From Streptomyces sp. LBL (lineage in GTDB: Bacteria; Actinomycetota; Actinomycetes; Streptomycetales; Streptomycetaceae), in contig NZ_JARXYX010000032.1 of the NCBI RefSeq assembly GCF_029893585.1, positions 58,216 to 122,215 on the forward strand: a stretch of DNA of 64,000 nt. The letters run 5' to 3'. Shown in pieces: positions 42,460 through 51,785 of this stretch. Numbering within the stretch: the first letter of the stretch is position 1; each line of letters begins with the position of its first letter. The notes under the pieces were generated by a model. The model was not told the origin of the DNA and made no database searches. It saw only the letters and a program-made list of their open reading frames with translations. Position numbers and translations under genes: made by a program.

Positions 42460-44088
42460 GTGAACGAGCCGAAGCCACACCTGTGCCCGGAGTGCGGAAC
42501 GCCGCGGGGAGCTGACAACACGTCGGCCTGCGGCTGCACCCAACGAGCGTCCGACGCCCTGCGCGACGCCCGCACGGCGGACGCAGCGGCGGCGGAGGAC
42601 TTCGATCCGCTGCGGATACGGCCGTATGTGGAACTGGAGCCGGATTCCGAGCCGGCAGCCGAGTCGACACCGGAGCGGGAGCCGACGTCGGCGCCGGAGC
42701 GGGAGCCGACGTCGGCGCCGGAGCGGGAGCCGACGTCGGCGCCGGAGCCGGGGGCCCCGGAGCCCGAGCCGGAGGGGGAGCGCGGGCGCGGCACTGGAGG
42801 CGACACCGAGTGGCCTTACGCGACTGACGCCGACGGGGGCGGGGAGCCGACCGGGGGCGGGTCGGGAGCGACCGGTCCGGCGGGAGCGTCGAGGACTGCG
42901 GGACCGGCGGCAGTTGAGGCCACCATGGTGCTGCGGGCGGTTGATCCCCGCACCACCGACTTACCCGGCGCCACCGACGCGACCACCGTGCTGCCCGCGG
43001 TCGACGCCACCGCCGCGTCGCCCGTCGCAAACCCGGGCAGGGGGCCGGGCGGAACCACCGACGGACCGGGGGCAGGCCACGCGGGCCACGCCGGCCCCTC
43101 GGCATACGCGGCTGACGCCCCAGGCGCGTCCGGTGCGTCCGGTGCGTCCGGTGCGTCCGACGCCACCGTCCTGCTGCCCACGGCCGGCACGGCGCCCGGA
43201 TCGCCCGGATCGCCCGGGGCCGACGCGACCATGCGGTTGCACGTGGCGGATGCGACCACCGTGCTGCCCGGCGCGGGCGGGTCCCGTACATCTCCTACGT
43301 CACCCACCACACCGCCCGCCGACGCGACCTCCGTCCTGCCCACCCCCTTGGCTCCCCCGGCCACCTCCCCCAGCGCCACCGATCTGCGTATGTTCGACGC
43401 GGGCGCGGGCGGGCGCGGGCCCGCCGTGTCCGGGCCGGGCGGCGAGGGGCGGCCGCCGACCGGTCGGCGGCGACGTGGCGCCGTGCTGGCTGTCGGTGGG
43501 GCCGTCATCGCCGTCGTGGCGGCCGCCGGGATCGCCAGCGGACTGTTCTCCTACGAGGCGCCCGCCCGGGAGGGAGCACCGCCCAAGGACGTACGGGCGG
43601 CCGTCCCGGACACCTCGACCAGCGCGGCGTCCACGTCCCCGGCCACTCAGAGCGCGTCGGAACCGTCGACGTCCACCACGCCGTCCCCGTCCAGCGCGAG
43701 CCCCACGCCCACCTCGTCGTCGCCTTCGGCGTCCGCGTCCAGCGCCTCGCCGAGCCCCTCCACCTCGGCCACACCGACCGGGACGCCGACGAGCAGCGCC
43801 GTCGGTCCCACCCCGAGCTCGGGCTCCACCGAGGAGGGCGACGACAGCGACCAGGACACCCTCGCCCCCGTCCTGCGGCGCGGTGACCAGGGTCCCGAGG
43901 TCACCGAACTCCAGCAGCGTCTGCACCAGCTGTTCCTCTACAACGGCGAGACCGACGGCAACTTCAGCAACCAGGTCGAGGACGCGCTGCGCAACTACCA
44001 GTGGTCCCGCCGCGTCGGCACCGACAACCTCGGCGTCTACGACCCGGAGACCCGGACGTCCCTGGAGGCGCAGACGTCAGAGCCGTAG
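42460..44088 (+). CDS. Membrane protein with N-terminal zinc ribbon and C-terminal peptidoglycan-binding domain
   Basis: The 542-residue protein starts with a cytosolic zinc-ribbon-like motif (LCPECGTPRGADNTSACGC). A long acidic/Pro/Thr-rich region follows, including three copies of an EREPTSAP element (24-bp repeat at 42675-42745). One membrane helix lies near residue 340 (AVLAVGGAVIAVVAAAGIAS), then a Ser/Thr/Pro stalk and a C-terminal PG_binding_1 domain (LRRGDQGPEVTELQQRLHQL, then YNGETDGNFSNQV). Topology puts the ribbon inside and the glycan-binding domain in the wall. GTG 42460 has GGGGAGGG before it. It likely senses or anchors to the wall; the ribbon's partner is unknown. Confidence 0.85.
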   Translation: MNEPKPHLCPECGTPRGADNTSACGCTQRASDALRDARTADAAAAEDFDPLRIRPYVELEPDSEPAAESTPEREPTSAPEREPTSAPEREPTSAPEPGAPEPEPEGERGRGTGGDTEWPYATDADGGGEPTGGGSGATGPAGASRTAGPAAVEATMVLRAVDPRTTDLPGATDATTVLPAVDATAASPVANPGRGPGGTTDGPGAGHAGHAGPSAYAADAPGASGASGASGASDATVLLPTAGTAPGSPGSPGADATMRLHVADATTVLPGAGGSRTSPTSPTTPPADATSVLPTPLAPPATSPSATDLRMFDAGAGGRGPAVSGPGGEGRPPTGRRRRGAVLAVGGAVIAVVAAAGIASGLFSYEAPAREGAPPKDVRAAVPDTSTSAASTSPATQSASEPSTSTTPSPSSASPTPTSSSPSASASSASPSPSTSATPTGTPTSSAVGPTPSSGSTEEGDDSDQDTLAPVLRRGDQGPEVTELQQRLHQLFLYNGETDGNFSNQVEDALRNYQWSRRVGTDNLGVYDPETRTSLEAQTSEP

Positions 44089-44157
44089 GGCTGCGCGAGC
44101 CGAGCCGAGCCGAGGCAGGGCGAATGCCGGGCCGGGGCAGAACGGACGCCGAGCCGA

Positions 44158-44179
44158 CGGCACGTACCGACACGTGCCG
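44158..44179. terminator. Hairpin between convergent genes
   Basis: CGGCACGT and ACGTGCCG pair around a 6-base loop, 70 bp past the peptidoglycan-binding gene and 53 bp past the HAD gene end. It could serve both directions. Confidence 0.5.
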
Positions 44180-44231
44180 GGCCGGGCCGTGATCCGGCGT
44201 CCGCCCCTGCCGGGCCCGCCCGTATCGCCCC

Positions 44232-44900
44232 CTAACCCACGTACACCCTCACCGCCCCATCGCCCACAGCCTCCACCCGCACCGCCGTCAGATCCCGCAC
44301 CACCGCATCCGGTCCATGGAACCCGGCCCGGGGCCCGACCCCGACGACCCGCATCCCCGCCGCCCGCCCCGCCTGAATGCCCGCGCCGGAGTCCTCGAAG
44401 ACAATGCAGTAGGCCGGAGCCACCCCCAGCTCAGCCGCCCCCTTGAGGAACCCCTCGGGGTCCGGCTTGCTCGCGCCGACGGACTCCGCCGTGACCCGGA
44501 CGTCCGGCAGGTCCAGTCCCGCCGCGGCCATGCGCGCGGTGGACAGGGGAACGTCGGCGGAGGTGACCAGCGCGTGCGGCAGCCCCCGCAGGGACGCGAG
44601 GAACTCCGGCGCGCCGGGGATCGCGACAACGCCCTCCATGTCCGCCGTCTCCTCGGCGAGCATGCGGGCGTTGTCGGCGTGGTTCTGCTCCACGGGGCGG
44701 TCGGGCAGCAGCAGGGCCATGGAGGCGTGGCCCTGGCGGCCGTGGACGACCTTCATGACCTCGTTCCCGTCCAGCCCGTGCCGTACGGCCCAGCGGCGCC
44801 AGATCCGTTCGACCACGGCGTCGGAGTTGACGAGCGTGCCGTCCATGTCCAGCAGAAGGGCGCGGGCGGTGAGAACGGTGGGCGCGGTGGTGGCCGTCAT
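44232..44900 (-). CDS. HAD-superfamily sugar phosphatase
   Basis: The 222-residue phosphatase has all HAD motifs: I, nucleophile LLLDMDGTLVNSD; II, LVTSADVPLS; III, Lys in ASKPDPEGFLKGA; IV, IVFEDSGAGIQAG. The helical cap between motifs I and II (C1 type) matches phosphatases of small sugar phosphates and 2-deoxy sugars. Cytosolic. ATG 44900 with GGAG 7 bases before is preferred over an ATG at 44918. It appears monocistronic. Confidence 0.88.
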   Translation of the reverse strand: MTATTAPTVLTARALLLDMDGTLVNSDAVVERIWRRWAVRHGLDGNEVMKVVHGRQGHASMALLLPDRPVEQNHADNARMLAEETADMEGVVAIPGAPEFLASLRGLPHALVTSADVPLSTARMAAAGLDLPDVRVTAESVGASKPDPEGFLKGAAELGVAPAYCIVFEDSGAGIQAGRAAGMRVVGVGPRAGFHGPDAVVRDLTAVRVEAVGDGAVRVYVG

Positions 44901-45124
44901 CGGCAAGCTCCAAGGCACGGGAACGAGGGGGCGCAGGGGGTTTCCGGCCGCCCCCGGAGGGCCGTCCCCTGGAGGGACAAGGTGGCCCCGCCCGCCGGTC
45001 AGGGAAAACAGGCGGGAACCACTTTGTTCCTACACGGTACAAAACCAGTCCGACTTCCCGCCACCCTTCCCGGAAACAGTTCACCCGCCATTCAGCTCAC
45101 CCGGTCCCGGAGCCGCCCGACCGG

Positions 45125-45279
45125 TCAACCCCGAAGTCGACCGGCCGACCCTCCGGAGCCACCCGACCCGACCACACCGAAGTCCCCCATCCAACCAACC
45201 CCGGAGCCACCCGACCGACCACACCGAAGTCCCCATCCAGCCAACCCCGGAGCCACCACCCGGCCCACCCCGAACCCGC
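45125..45279. repeat. Imperfect 30-35-bp tandem repeat (CCGGAGCCACCCGACCGACC-like)
   Basis: About four degenerate copies containing ACCCCGGAGCCACC and CACACCGAAGTCCCC lie just past the exporter stop. Together with 44901-45124, which shows nothing else, this explains the 378-bp gap between the HAD and GDT1 genes. Confidence 0.75.
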
Positions 45280-45867
45280 TCAGCCGGCCACCGCCTCCCA
45301 AAGGCTCCACACCCCGAGCCCCAGCATCAGCACGGCCGCGATCTTGGTGATGAGGCGCAACGGCACCTTCTTCATCAGTGCCTTTCCGCCGACGATGCCG
45401 AGCCCGGCCACCGCCCACAGCGCGAGCACCGCGCCGAGGCCGACGGAGAGCGGGTCGTCGTAGCGGGCGGCGAGGTTGGCCGTCATGATCTGGGTCAGAT
45501 CGCCGAACTCGGCGACCAGGATGAGCATGAAGCCCGTCCCGGCGACCTTCCAGAAGGACTGGTTCTCCGGCTTGCGGATCCCGGCGTCGCCGTCGTCCTC
45601 GTCCTTCGCCATCAGCAGCACGGCCGCGCCGCCCAGGAACAGCACACCGGTGAGCGCGTGCACGATCTGTTGCGGCAGCAACGTCAGCACGCTGCCCGCC
45701 GCTACGGCCAGCGCGACATGGAGTGCGAAGGCGGCAGCGACGCCCGCGAAGACGTAGGAGGCGCGGTAGCGGGTGCCGAGGACGAGGCCGGCGAGCGCGG
45801 TCTTGTCCGGCAGTTCGGCGAGGAAGACGACGCCGAAGACAAGCGCCGTCACGGTGAAGCTGATCAA
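45280..45867 (-). CDS. TMEM165/GDT1-family manganese exporter (UPF0016)
   Basis: The 195-residue protein has six membrane helices in two homologous halves. Each half carries the family's acidic signature: FLAELPDKTALA near residue 16 and LVAEFGDLTQIM near residue 120. The middle loop is acidic (KDEDDGDAG). Bacterial members export Mn2+ to prevent toxicity. A yybP-ykoY Mn-sensing aptamer stands upstream on the same strand, giving a coherent Mn-induced efflux unit. The translation start ATG 45867 has GGAACC nearby. Confidence 0.9.
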   Translation of the reverse strand: MISFTVTALVFGVVFLAELPDKTALAGLVLGTRYRASYVFAGVAAAFALHVALAVAAGSVLTLLPQQIVHALTGVLFLGGAAVLLMAKDEDDGDAGIRKPENQSFWKVAGTGFMLILVAEFGDLTQIMTANLAARYDDPLSVGLGAVLALWAVAGLGIVGGKALMKKVPLRLITKIAAVLMLGLGVWSLWEAVAG

Positions 45868-45959
45868 GGTTCCTCAATCGGTCGGGCCGCCCCGCCGAGA
45901 GTCATGAGCCTTCACACCAGACGCCTCGGCACGGCAGCACACGGTCCACCCGTGCCGTA

Positions 45960-46050
45960 CGACACGGTTGTGCACTGCTTGCCGAAGGTCTCGCTGGCCG
46001 ACCCACACCGATGGGCCTACCTCCGGGCGCCGGCTCAGACGAGCTGAGCA
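45960..46050 (-). promoter_or_regulatory. yybP-ykoY-type Mn2+ riboswitch
   Basis: On the minus strand the RNA reads CCCGGAGGTAGGCCC, a hairpin region, then GGCCAGCGAGACCTTCGG. These are the two loop sequences (GGxGxUAG and AGCGAGACCUU) that build the Mn site in this class. It ends about 90 bp before the GDT1-type exporter, a known target of this aptamer. The loop between halves is short, as in the actinobacterial copies I recall. Confidence 0.7.
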
Positions 46051-46355
46051 GTATGTCGACGGTCCGGCGAAGAGCTACTCCCCTTCTGCGCCGTCCATCG
46101 TACGCGACGCCTCCCGATGACGCGCCTTCGCAGGCGAGCCCCCCTCACCTGCCCCGCGCGCGAAGCCCCCTCGCCTGCCTCGCGCACGAGAACTCCCCAC
46201 CGCACGTCTTCACACGCGAAGTTTCCACGTCGCACACCTTGTCATGTCATGCACACGTCACTAACTTCTCACCGTACGCACATCTCCCGGCAACACGGCG
46301 TGGCGAGCATTTCTTCGCTCGCACTCCAACGCCCCCACACCCCAAGGGAGTTCGC

Positions 46356-47000
46356 ATGCCGAAGTTCTACGCGCGTCGACGACTCAGCATACTCGCGGCG
46401 CTCACCGGAGTCATGGCCTCCGTCGCCGTTCTCAACGGTCCGACGGCCTCCGCCGCCCTCCCCACCCCGGTCAGCGCCGCCACCGCCCGCACCTACCTCG
46501 CCTCGCTCACCGTGGCCACCGAGGACCGCACCGGCTACGACCGCGACCTCTTCCCGCTCTGGATCACCCAGTCCGGCACCTGCAACACCCGTGAGACGGT
46601 CCTCAAGCGCGACGGTACGAACGTCGTCACCGACTCCGCCTGCGCCGCCACCAGCGGCAGTTGGTACTCCCCGTACGACGGAGCCACCTGGACCGCCGCC
46701 TCCGACCTCGACATCGACCACCTCGTCCCGCTCGCCGAGGCCTGGGACTCGGGGGCCGACGCCTGGACGACCGCCCGACGCCAGTCCTTCGCCAACGACC
46801 TGACCCGCCCGCAGCTGATCGCCGTCACGGACAACGTCAACCAGTCCAAGGGTGACCAGGATCCGGCCACCTGGATGCCCTCGCGCACGGCCTACCGCTG
46901 CACCTACGTCCGCGCCTGGGTCCAGGTGAAGTACTACTACGACCTCTCCGTCGACTCGGCCGAGAAGAGCGCGCTCACGAACTACCTCGCGAGCTGCTGA
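46356..47000 (+). CDS. Secreted HNH nuclease (DUF1524-like)
   Basis: The 214-residue protein has a signal peptide (residues 1-33, Arg-rich start, SAALP cleavage zone). The extracellular nuclease domain has the catalytic motif LDIDHLVPLAEAW and the following asparagine/lysine motif NVNQSKGDQDP; together they form the beta-beta-alpha metal site. Four cysteines could form two disulfides. Such secreted nucleases degrade extracellular DNA for nutrients during growth of the mycelium. ATG 46356 has AAGGGAG 5-10 bases upstream. Confidence 0.9.
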   Translation: MPKFYARRRLSILAALTGVMASVAVLNGPTASAALPTPVSAATARTYLASLTVATEDRTGYDRDLFPLWITQSGTCNTRETVLKRDGTNVVTDSACAATSGSWYSPYDGATWTAASDLDIDHLVPLAEAWDSGADAWTTARRQSFANDLTRPQLIAVTDNVNQSKGDQDPATWMPSRTAYRCTYVRAWVQVKYYYDLSVDSAEKSALTNYLASC

Positions 47001-47004
47001 TCTT

Positions 47005-47085
47005 CTCCTCCCGTTCCCGTTCCCGTTCCCGTTCCCGTTCCCGCTCCCTTTCCTCCTCCGGCTCCGGCTCCGGCTCCGGCTCCCG
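47005..47085. repeat. Hexanucleotide repeats CCCGTT and GGCTCC
   Basis: About five copies of CGTTCC followed by about four copies of GGCTCC lie between the nuclease stop and the PhoD gene. Non-coding. Confidence 0.85.
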
Positions 47086-47198
47086 CGAACCGCTGCCACA
47101 GGATCCACACACCGGGATTCCCGAACCGTGACCTGCGGAACCTCCCCGCCCACCTCCGTCGTTCCGTACCGTACGGGGCGACGGAGGAAGGGGATCAC

Positions 47199-48890
47199 GT
47201 GGCGGGACTGCGCCTGGGGCCACTGCTGCGGTACGTCGACGGCACATCCGCGACGGTGTGGGTCGAGACGAGCCGACCCTGCACCGCGGAGGTGCGCTGC
47301 GCCGACGGCACCGGTGGGGAGGCCCGCACCTTCCAGATCGAGGGCCATCACTACGCGCTCGTCCCGGTGACCGGCCTGACCCCGGGCACGACTCGGGCGT
47401 ACGAGGTCCACCTGGACGGCACACGCGTGTGGCCGCTGCCGGACTCCCCGTTCCCGGACTCCGCCATCCACACCCCGACCGACCGGACACCCGTCCGCGT
47501 CGCCTTCGGTTCCTGCCGGTGGGCCGCGCCCCCGTCCGGCGAGAAGGACCCGGTCGGCCCGGACGCCCTGGACACCCTCGCGACCCGGATCGCCGCCGAC
47601 CCCGAGGGCGAACGACCTGACGTGCTGCTGCTGTTGGGCGACCAGGTGTACGCCGACGAGACCTCCCCCGCGACCCGCCGCTGGCTGGCCGCCCGCCGCG
47701 ACCTGAGCGACCCGCCGGGCAACGAGGTCGCGGACTACGAGGAGTACACCCACCTCTACTACGAGTCCTGGCTCGACCCCGAAGTGCGCTGGCTGCTGTC
47801 CACCGTGCCCAGCTGCATGATCTTCGACGACCACGACGTCGTCGACGACTGGAACACCTCCGCCTCCTGGCTCGCGGACATGCGGGCCACCGACTGGTGG
47901 CAGGAGCGGCTGCTGAGCGGCCTGATGTCCTACTGGGTCCACCAGCACCTGGGCAATCTTCCCCCCGACCAACTGGCCGCCGACCCGCTCTACGCGGCCG
48001 TCCGCGCGGCACCGGACGGCACGGCCGTCCTGCGCTCCTTCGCCGCCGAGGCCGATGCCGACGCCACCGCGGCGCGTTGGAGCTACCGGCGCGACTTCGG
48101 CCGCGTCCGGCTGCTGATGGTGGACTCCCGGGCGGCCCGTGTCCTCGATGAGGAGAACCGCTCGATGCTCGACCCGGGCGAGATGCGGTGGCTGCGCGAA
48201 CAGGCGCTGGACGCGCGGGAGTCGTACGACCACCTCCTCATCGGCACCTCGCTGCCCTGGCTGCTGCCGCACCTGGTGCACGACGCCGAGGCGTGGGACG
48301 CCGCCCTGTGCCGGGGCGACAAGGGCGCCCGCTGGGCCCGTTTCGGGGAGAAGCTGCGGCGGGCGGCCGACCTGGAGCACTGGGCGGCCTTCCCGGCGTC
48401 CTTCGAAGCGCTGGCGGACCTGATCGCCGAGGCCGGTTCGGGACCGGACGCGCCGGCGACCGTGCTGGTGCTGTCCGGGGACGTGCACCACGCGTACGTG
48501 GCCGAGGCGACGTGGCCCTCGAAGTCACCGGACGCGCGGGTGCTCCAGCTCACCTGCTCCCCCGTCCACAACTCCATCCCGCTGTCCATACGGCTCGGCT
48601 TCCGCTTCGGCTGGAGCGCCGCGGCCCGGGCCCTCGGCCGGCGCTTCGCCCAGCACGGAGACTGCGCCCGGCCACCGGTCAGCTGGCGGAAGACAGGCGG
48701 CCCCTGGTTCGGCAATCAGCTGATGACCCTGACCCTGCACGGCCGTTCGGCCCTCCTGCGACTGGAACAGGCGCGGGAGGAGCGGGGGGAGCCGGAGGAA
48801 CAGGGTGCACGCGGAGAGCAGGGGGCGCGCGGAGAGCGGCGAGCAGCTGCCAGGCTGCGGACGGTCATGGAATCCGAACTCGCCCCGTAG
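47199..48890 (+). CDS. PhoD-family alkaline phosphatase/phosphodiesterase
   Basis: The 563-residue enzyme has an N-terminal beta-sandwich (LRYVDGTSATVWVETSRP) and a metallophosphatase core with VLLLLGDQVYADE, MIFDDHDVVDDW, LLIGTSLPWLLP and VLVLSGDVHHAYVAE. These give the metal ligands of PhoD-type phosphatases. No Sec or Tat signal is visible, so it is probably cytosolic, unlike the exported Tat-dependent PhoD. The C-terminal tail carries an EQGARGEQGARGE repeat. GTG 47199 follows GGAGGAAGGGG. It hydrolyses phosphate monoesters or diesters; the precise substrate is unknown. Confidence 0.88.
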   Translation: MAGLRLGPLLRYVDGTSATVWVETSRPCTAEVRCADGTGGEARTFQIEGHHYALVPVTGLTPGTTRAYEVHLDGTRVWPLPDSPFPDSAIHTPTDRTPVRVAFGSCRWAAPPSGEKDPVGPDALDTLATRIAADPEGERPDVLLLLGDQVYADETSPATRRWLAARRDLSDPPGNEVADYEEYTHLYYESWLDPEVRWLLSTVPSCMIFDDHDVVDDWNTSASWLADMRATDWWQERLLSGLMSYWVHQHLGNLPPDQLAADPLYAAVRAAPDGTAVLRSFAAEADADATAARWSYRRDFGRVRLLMVDSRAARVLDEENRSMLDPGEMRWLREQALDARESYDHLLIGTSLPWLLPHLVHDAEAWDAALCRGDKGARWARFGEKLRRAADLEHWAAFPASFEALADLIAEAGSGPDAPATVLVLSGDVHHAYVAEATWPSKSPDARVLQLTCSPVHNSIPLSIRLGFRFGWSAAARALGRRFAQHGDCARPPVSWRKTGGPWFGNQLMTLTLHGRSALLRLEQAREERGEPEEQGARGEQGARGERRAAARLRTVMESELAP

Positions 48891-48894
48891 TTCA

Positions 48895-49035
48895 CGGGGC
48901 CGCGGGGCCACGGGACCCCTCCCTGAGCCGCGGATTCACGGAGCCGGGGGACACACGGACCCGCGGATTCACGGAGCCACGGGTTCACGAGCCCACGGGT
49001 CGACGAGCCCACGGATTCACGAACCCGCGGGATTC
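48895..49035. repeat. Imperfect GATTCACGGAGCCGCG repeats
   Basis: About eight degenerate 14-17-bp units with ATTCACGGAGCC, TTCACGAGCCC and similar lie between the PhoD and FAD genes. Beyond it (49036-49309) I see only the FAD gene's upstream region. Confidence 0.8.
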
Positions 49036-49309
49036 ACCGCGTCCACGAGTACCCGTCGGACAGTTGTCCGCGTACGTCATGGTCCGCCCCGCATGCCCGG
49101 CGGGTACGGCTCTGGAGGGCAATCCCCCCGTTGCGCCCCTTTGTTGCACAGGTGACCCGTGATGCTCGTGACGCCTCCCACACTCCGTACCCTCAGGGGT
49201 CGGCTCCCGCTGCCGCCGACGGCATGATGAGGCGGACCGTCCGCTTCCAGTCGCACGCCCGCCCCGAACGAGCTCCACCACGCGCCCCACACGCCCGGGA
49301 GTCCCACCC

Positions 49310-51244
49310 TTGTCCGCACCGACCACGGACCACGCGCCCGTCTCCGTCGCCCTGGTCGGCGCCGGTCCGCGCGGCACCAGCGTCCTCGAACGCCTCTGCG
49401 CCTCCGCACCGGAACTCCTCCTTCCCGGCACCCGGCTGACCGTCCATGTCGTCGACCCGGCCCCGCCCGGCCCCGGCCGCGTCTGGCGCACCGCTCAGTC
49501 GTCCGAGCTGCTGATGAACACCGTGGCCTCCCAGGTGACCCTGTTCACCGATGACAGCGTGGACTGCTCGGGACCGGTCCGGCCGGGTCCCAGCCTGCAC
49601 GAGTGGGCGGGCGGCAGGCTGGGGCCGGACGAGTACCCGACCCGTGCCGAGTACGGCCGGTACCTGGAGTGGGTGTTCGCCCGGACGGTGCGTGAGGCGC
49701 CGCCCGGGCTGTGCGTACGGACGCACACGGCACGCGCGGTACGGCTCGACGACGCCCCCGACGGCCGCCAGACCCTCGCCCTTGACCACGGCGGCGTCCT
49801 GACCGGCCTGTCCGCCGTCGTCCTCGCCCAGGGCCATCTGCCGGTCGCCGCGGACCCGACGGTGCGGCGGCACACCGCGTACGCCGATCGCCACGGCCTG
49901 CGCCACATCCCGCCCGCCAACCCGGCCGACGTCGACCTGTCCGCCGTATCCCCCGGTGAACCGGTGCTGTTGCGGGGCCTGGGCCTCAACTTCTTCGACC
50001 ATACGGCCCTGTTGACGACGGGCCGCGGCGGCCGTTTCGTCCCCGACGGCGAGGGGCTGCGTTACCTGCCATCGGGCCGCGAGCCGCGGCTGTACGCGGG
50101 TTCGCGGCGCGGCATCCCGTACCAGGCGCGGGGCGACAACGCGAAGGGCCCCTACGGCCGTCACCTCCCGCAGGTCCTCACCGACGAGGTGATCGCCCGC
50201 TTCCGTAAACGCGCCGACTCCGGCGAGGCCCCGGACTTCCTCGCGGAGATATGGCCCCTGGTCGCGAAGGAGGTGGAGACGGTCTATTACGAAGGACTGG
50301 TCGGGGACAGCGAGTTCGGCGCCACGGACCTCTGGGCCACCAAGGTCGGCCCCTCCGTCTTCCGGGACCGTTTCCTCGGCACCGCGCACGGCAGTCCCGA
50401 AGAGGCGTCCGTGCTCGACGAGTTCGGCGTGCCGGAGAACGACCGCTGGTGCTGGGACCGGATCTCCCGCCCGTACACGGAGCACGCCTTCCGCGACCCC
50501 GATGCCTGGCGGGAGTGGCTGCTCGGACACCTTCGCGAGGACGCCGTCCAGGCGGCCCTCGGCAATGTCTCCGGGCCACTGAAGGCGGCCCTGGACGTGC
50601 TGCGTGACCTGCGCAACGAGCTGCGGCAGATCGTCGACCACGGCGGACTCGGGGGCGCCTCCCGCCGCGACCACCTGGACCGCTGGTACACCCCGCTGAA
50701 CGCGTTCCTCTCCATCGGACCGCCCCGGCGGCGCATCGAGGAGTTGGCGGCGCTGGTGGCGGCGGGCGTGGTGGAGGTGCTCGGGCCGCGTCTGGAGGTG
50801 CGCGAGGAGGACGGGGCGTGGGTGGCCCACTCGCCCGAGGTACCGGGTTCCGCCGTACGCGTGACGACCCTCGTCGAGGCGCGGCTCCCGGAAGCCGACG
50901 TGCGCAGGACCGCCGACGAACTGCTCGCCCACCTGCTGAAGACCGGGCAGTGCCGGCCACACACCGTGGACGGTTACGAAACCGGGGGGTTGGACGTGAC
51001 CCGCCGCCCATACCGTCTGATGGACCGTCAAGGACGCGCGCACTCAAGGCGGTTCGCCTTCGGAGTCCCGACGGAAGGTGTGCACTGGGTGACCGCGGCG
51101 GGAGCCCGGCCGGGTGTGGATTCGGTCACGCTTTCGGACGCGGACGCGGTGGCCCGAGCCGTTCTACGTGCGACGACAGGCGAGACGGAAGGGAAAGCGG
51201 GGGCGACCCCGCGGCTGAATGTTGAACTTGCAAGCATCGATTAG
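49310..51244 (+). CDS. Large FAD/NAD(P)-binding protein (FAD-NAD(P)_binding domain)
   Basis: The 644-residue flavoprotein begins with a Rossmann dinucleotide motif VALVGAGPRGTSVLERL, followed by MNTVASQVTLFTDDS and the second conserved region VVLAQGHLP. Actinobacterial homologues of this length are annotated only as FAD/NAD(P)-binding proteins, some linked to natural-product or siderophore loci. No catalytic chemistry can be assigned from sequence. TTG 49310 is the only start giving the complete Rossmann fold. An iron box overlaps its stop, belonging to the next gene. Confidence 0.82.
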   Translation: MSAPTTDHAPVSVALVGAGPRGTSVLERLCASAPELLLPGTRLTVHVVDPAPPGPGRVWRTAQSSELLMNTVASQVTLFTDDSVDCSGPVRPGPSLHEWAGGRLGPDEYPTRAEYGRYLEWVFARTVREAPPGLCVRTHTARAVRLDDAPDGRQTLALDHGGVLTGLSAVVLAQGHLPVAADPTVRRHTAYADRHGLRHIPPANPADVDLSAVSPGEPVLLRGLGLNFFDHTALLTTGRGGRFVPDGEGLRYLPSGREPRLYAGSRRGIPYQARGDNAKGPYGRHLPQVLTDEVIARFRKRADSGEAPDFLAEIWPLVAKEVETVYYEGLVGDSEFGATDLWATKVGPSVFRDRFLGTAHGSPEEASVLDEFGVPENDRWCWDRISRPYTEHAFRDPDAWREWLLGHLREDAVQAALGNVSGPLKAALDVLRDLRNELRQIVDHGGLGGASRRDHLDRWYTPLNAFLSIGPPRRRIEELAALVAAGVVEVLGPRLEVREEDGAWVAHSPEVPGSAVRVTTLVEARLPEADVRRTADELLAHLLKTGQCRPHTVDGYETGGLDVTRRPYRLMDRQGRAHSRRFAFGVPTEGVHWVTAAGARPGVDSVTLSDADAVARAVLRATTGETEGKAGATPRLNVELASID

Positions 51245-51254
51245 GCTCACCTAA
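51241..51254. promoter_or_regulatory. IdeR/DmdR1-type iron box
   Basis: TTAGGCTCACCTAA is a perfect match to the last 14 bases of the 19-bp actinobacterial iron-box consensus (about 16/19 overall). It overlaps the FAD gene stop and lies 73 bp before the DoxX gene, so iron starvation would derepress doxX. Confidence 0.75.
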
Positions 51255-51326
51255 CGTAGGTGCTCCACTCGGTTCGTCCCCCGACCGGCCCCCCACGGGC
51301 CGGCCAACCGAAGGAGTGCCCCCACC

Positions 51327-51785
51327 ATGACCATGACCGAACGCCTCAACAGAGCCCAGCCGTACGCCGTCGGCCTGTTCCGTATCGTCGTCGGCCTGCT
51401 CTTCGCCTGCCACGGCGCCGCCTCACTCTTCGGCGTCCTGGGCGGTGCCGACGGCAGCGGCGGCACGGCCGAGACCGGCGCCTGGCCCAACTGGTACGCG
51501 GCCGTCATCGAACTCGTCGGCGGCTGCCTCGTGTTGCTCGGCCTGGGCACGCGGGTCGCCGCGCTCATCTCCTCCGGCTCGATGGCCTACGCGTACTTCA
51601 AGGTGCACCAGCCCAACGCCCTGTGGCCCATGGAGAACAGCGGTGAGGGCGCCGCGATGTTCTGCTGGGCCTTCCTGTTGCTGATCTTCACCGGATCCGG
51701 CGCCTTCGGCCTGGACCGCCTGTTCACCAAGGACTCGGCCGCCGCGGAGCAGCCGTCCACGCAGCAGACCCCGGTGGCGGCCTGA
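51327..51785 (+). CDS. DoxX-family membrane protein, iron-box controlled
   Basis: The 152-residue protein has four membrane helices (residues 14-34, 58-78, 80-98, 107-130) with the DoxX features FRIVVGLLFACHGAASLFG, GLGTRVAALISSGSMAYAYF and WPMENSGEGAAMFCWAFLLL. The family is redox-related and associated with thiosulfate or membrane oxidoreductase complexes; its role in Streptomyces is unsettled. The iron box upstream suggests expression when iron is low. ATG 51327 has AAGGAG upstream. Confidence 0.85.
   Translation: MTMTERLNRAQPYAVGLFRIVVGLLFACHGAASLFGVLGGADGSGGTAETGAWPNWYAAVIELVGGCLVLLGLGTRVAALISSGSMAYAYFKVHQPNALWPMENSGEGAAMFCWAFLLLIFTGSGAFGLDRLFTKDSAAAEQPSTQQTPVAA

Noticed and set aside
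40381..42543. Alternate minus-strand frame over the MFS-fusion gene
   Set aside because: Same strand, different frame, Arg-rich and without membrane helices; the exporter frame has all family motifs.
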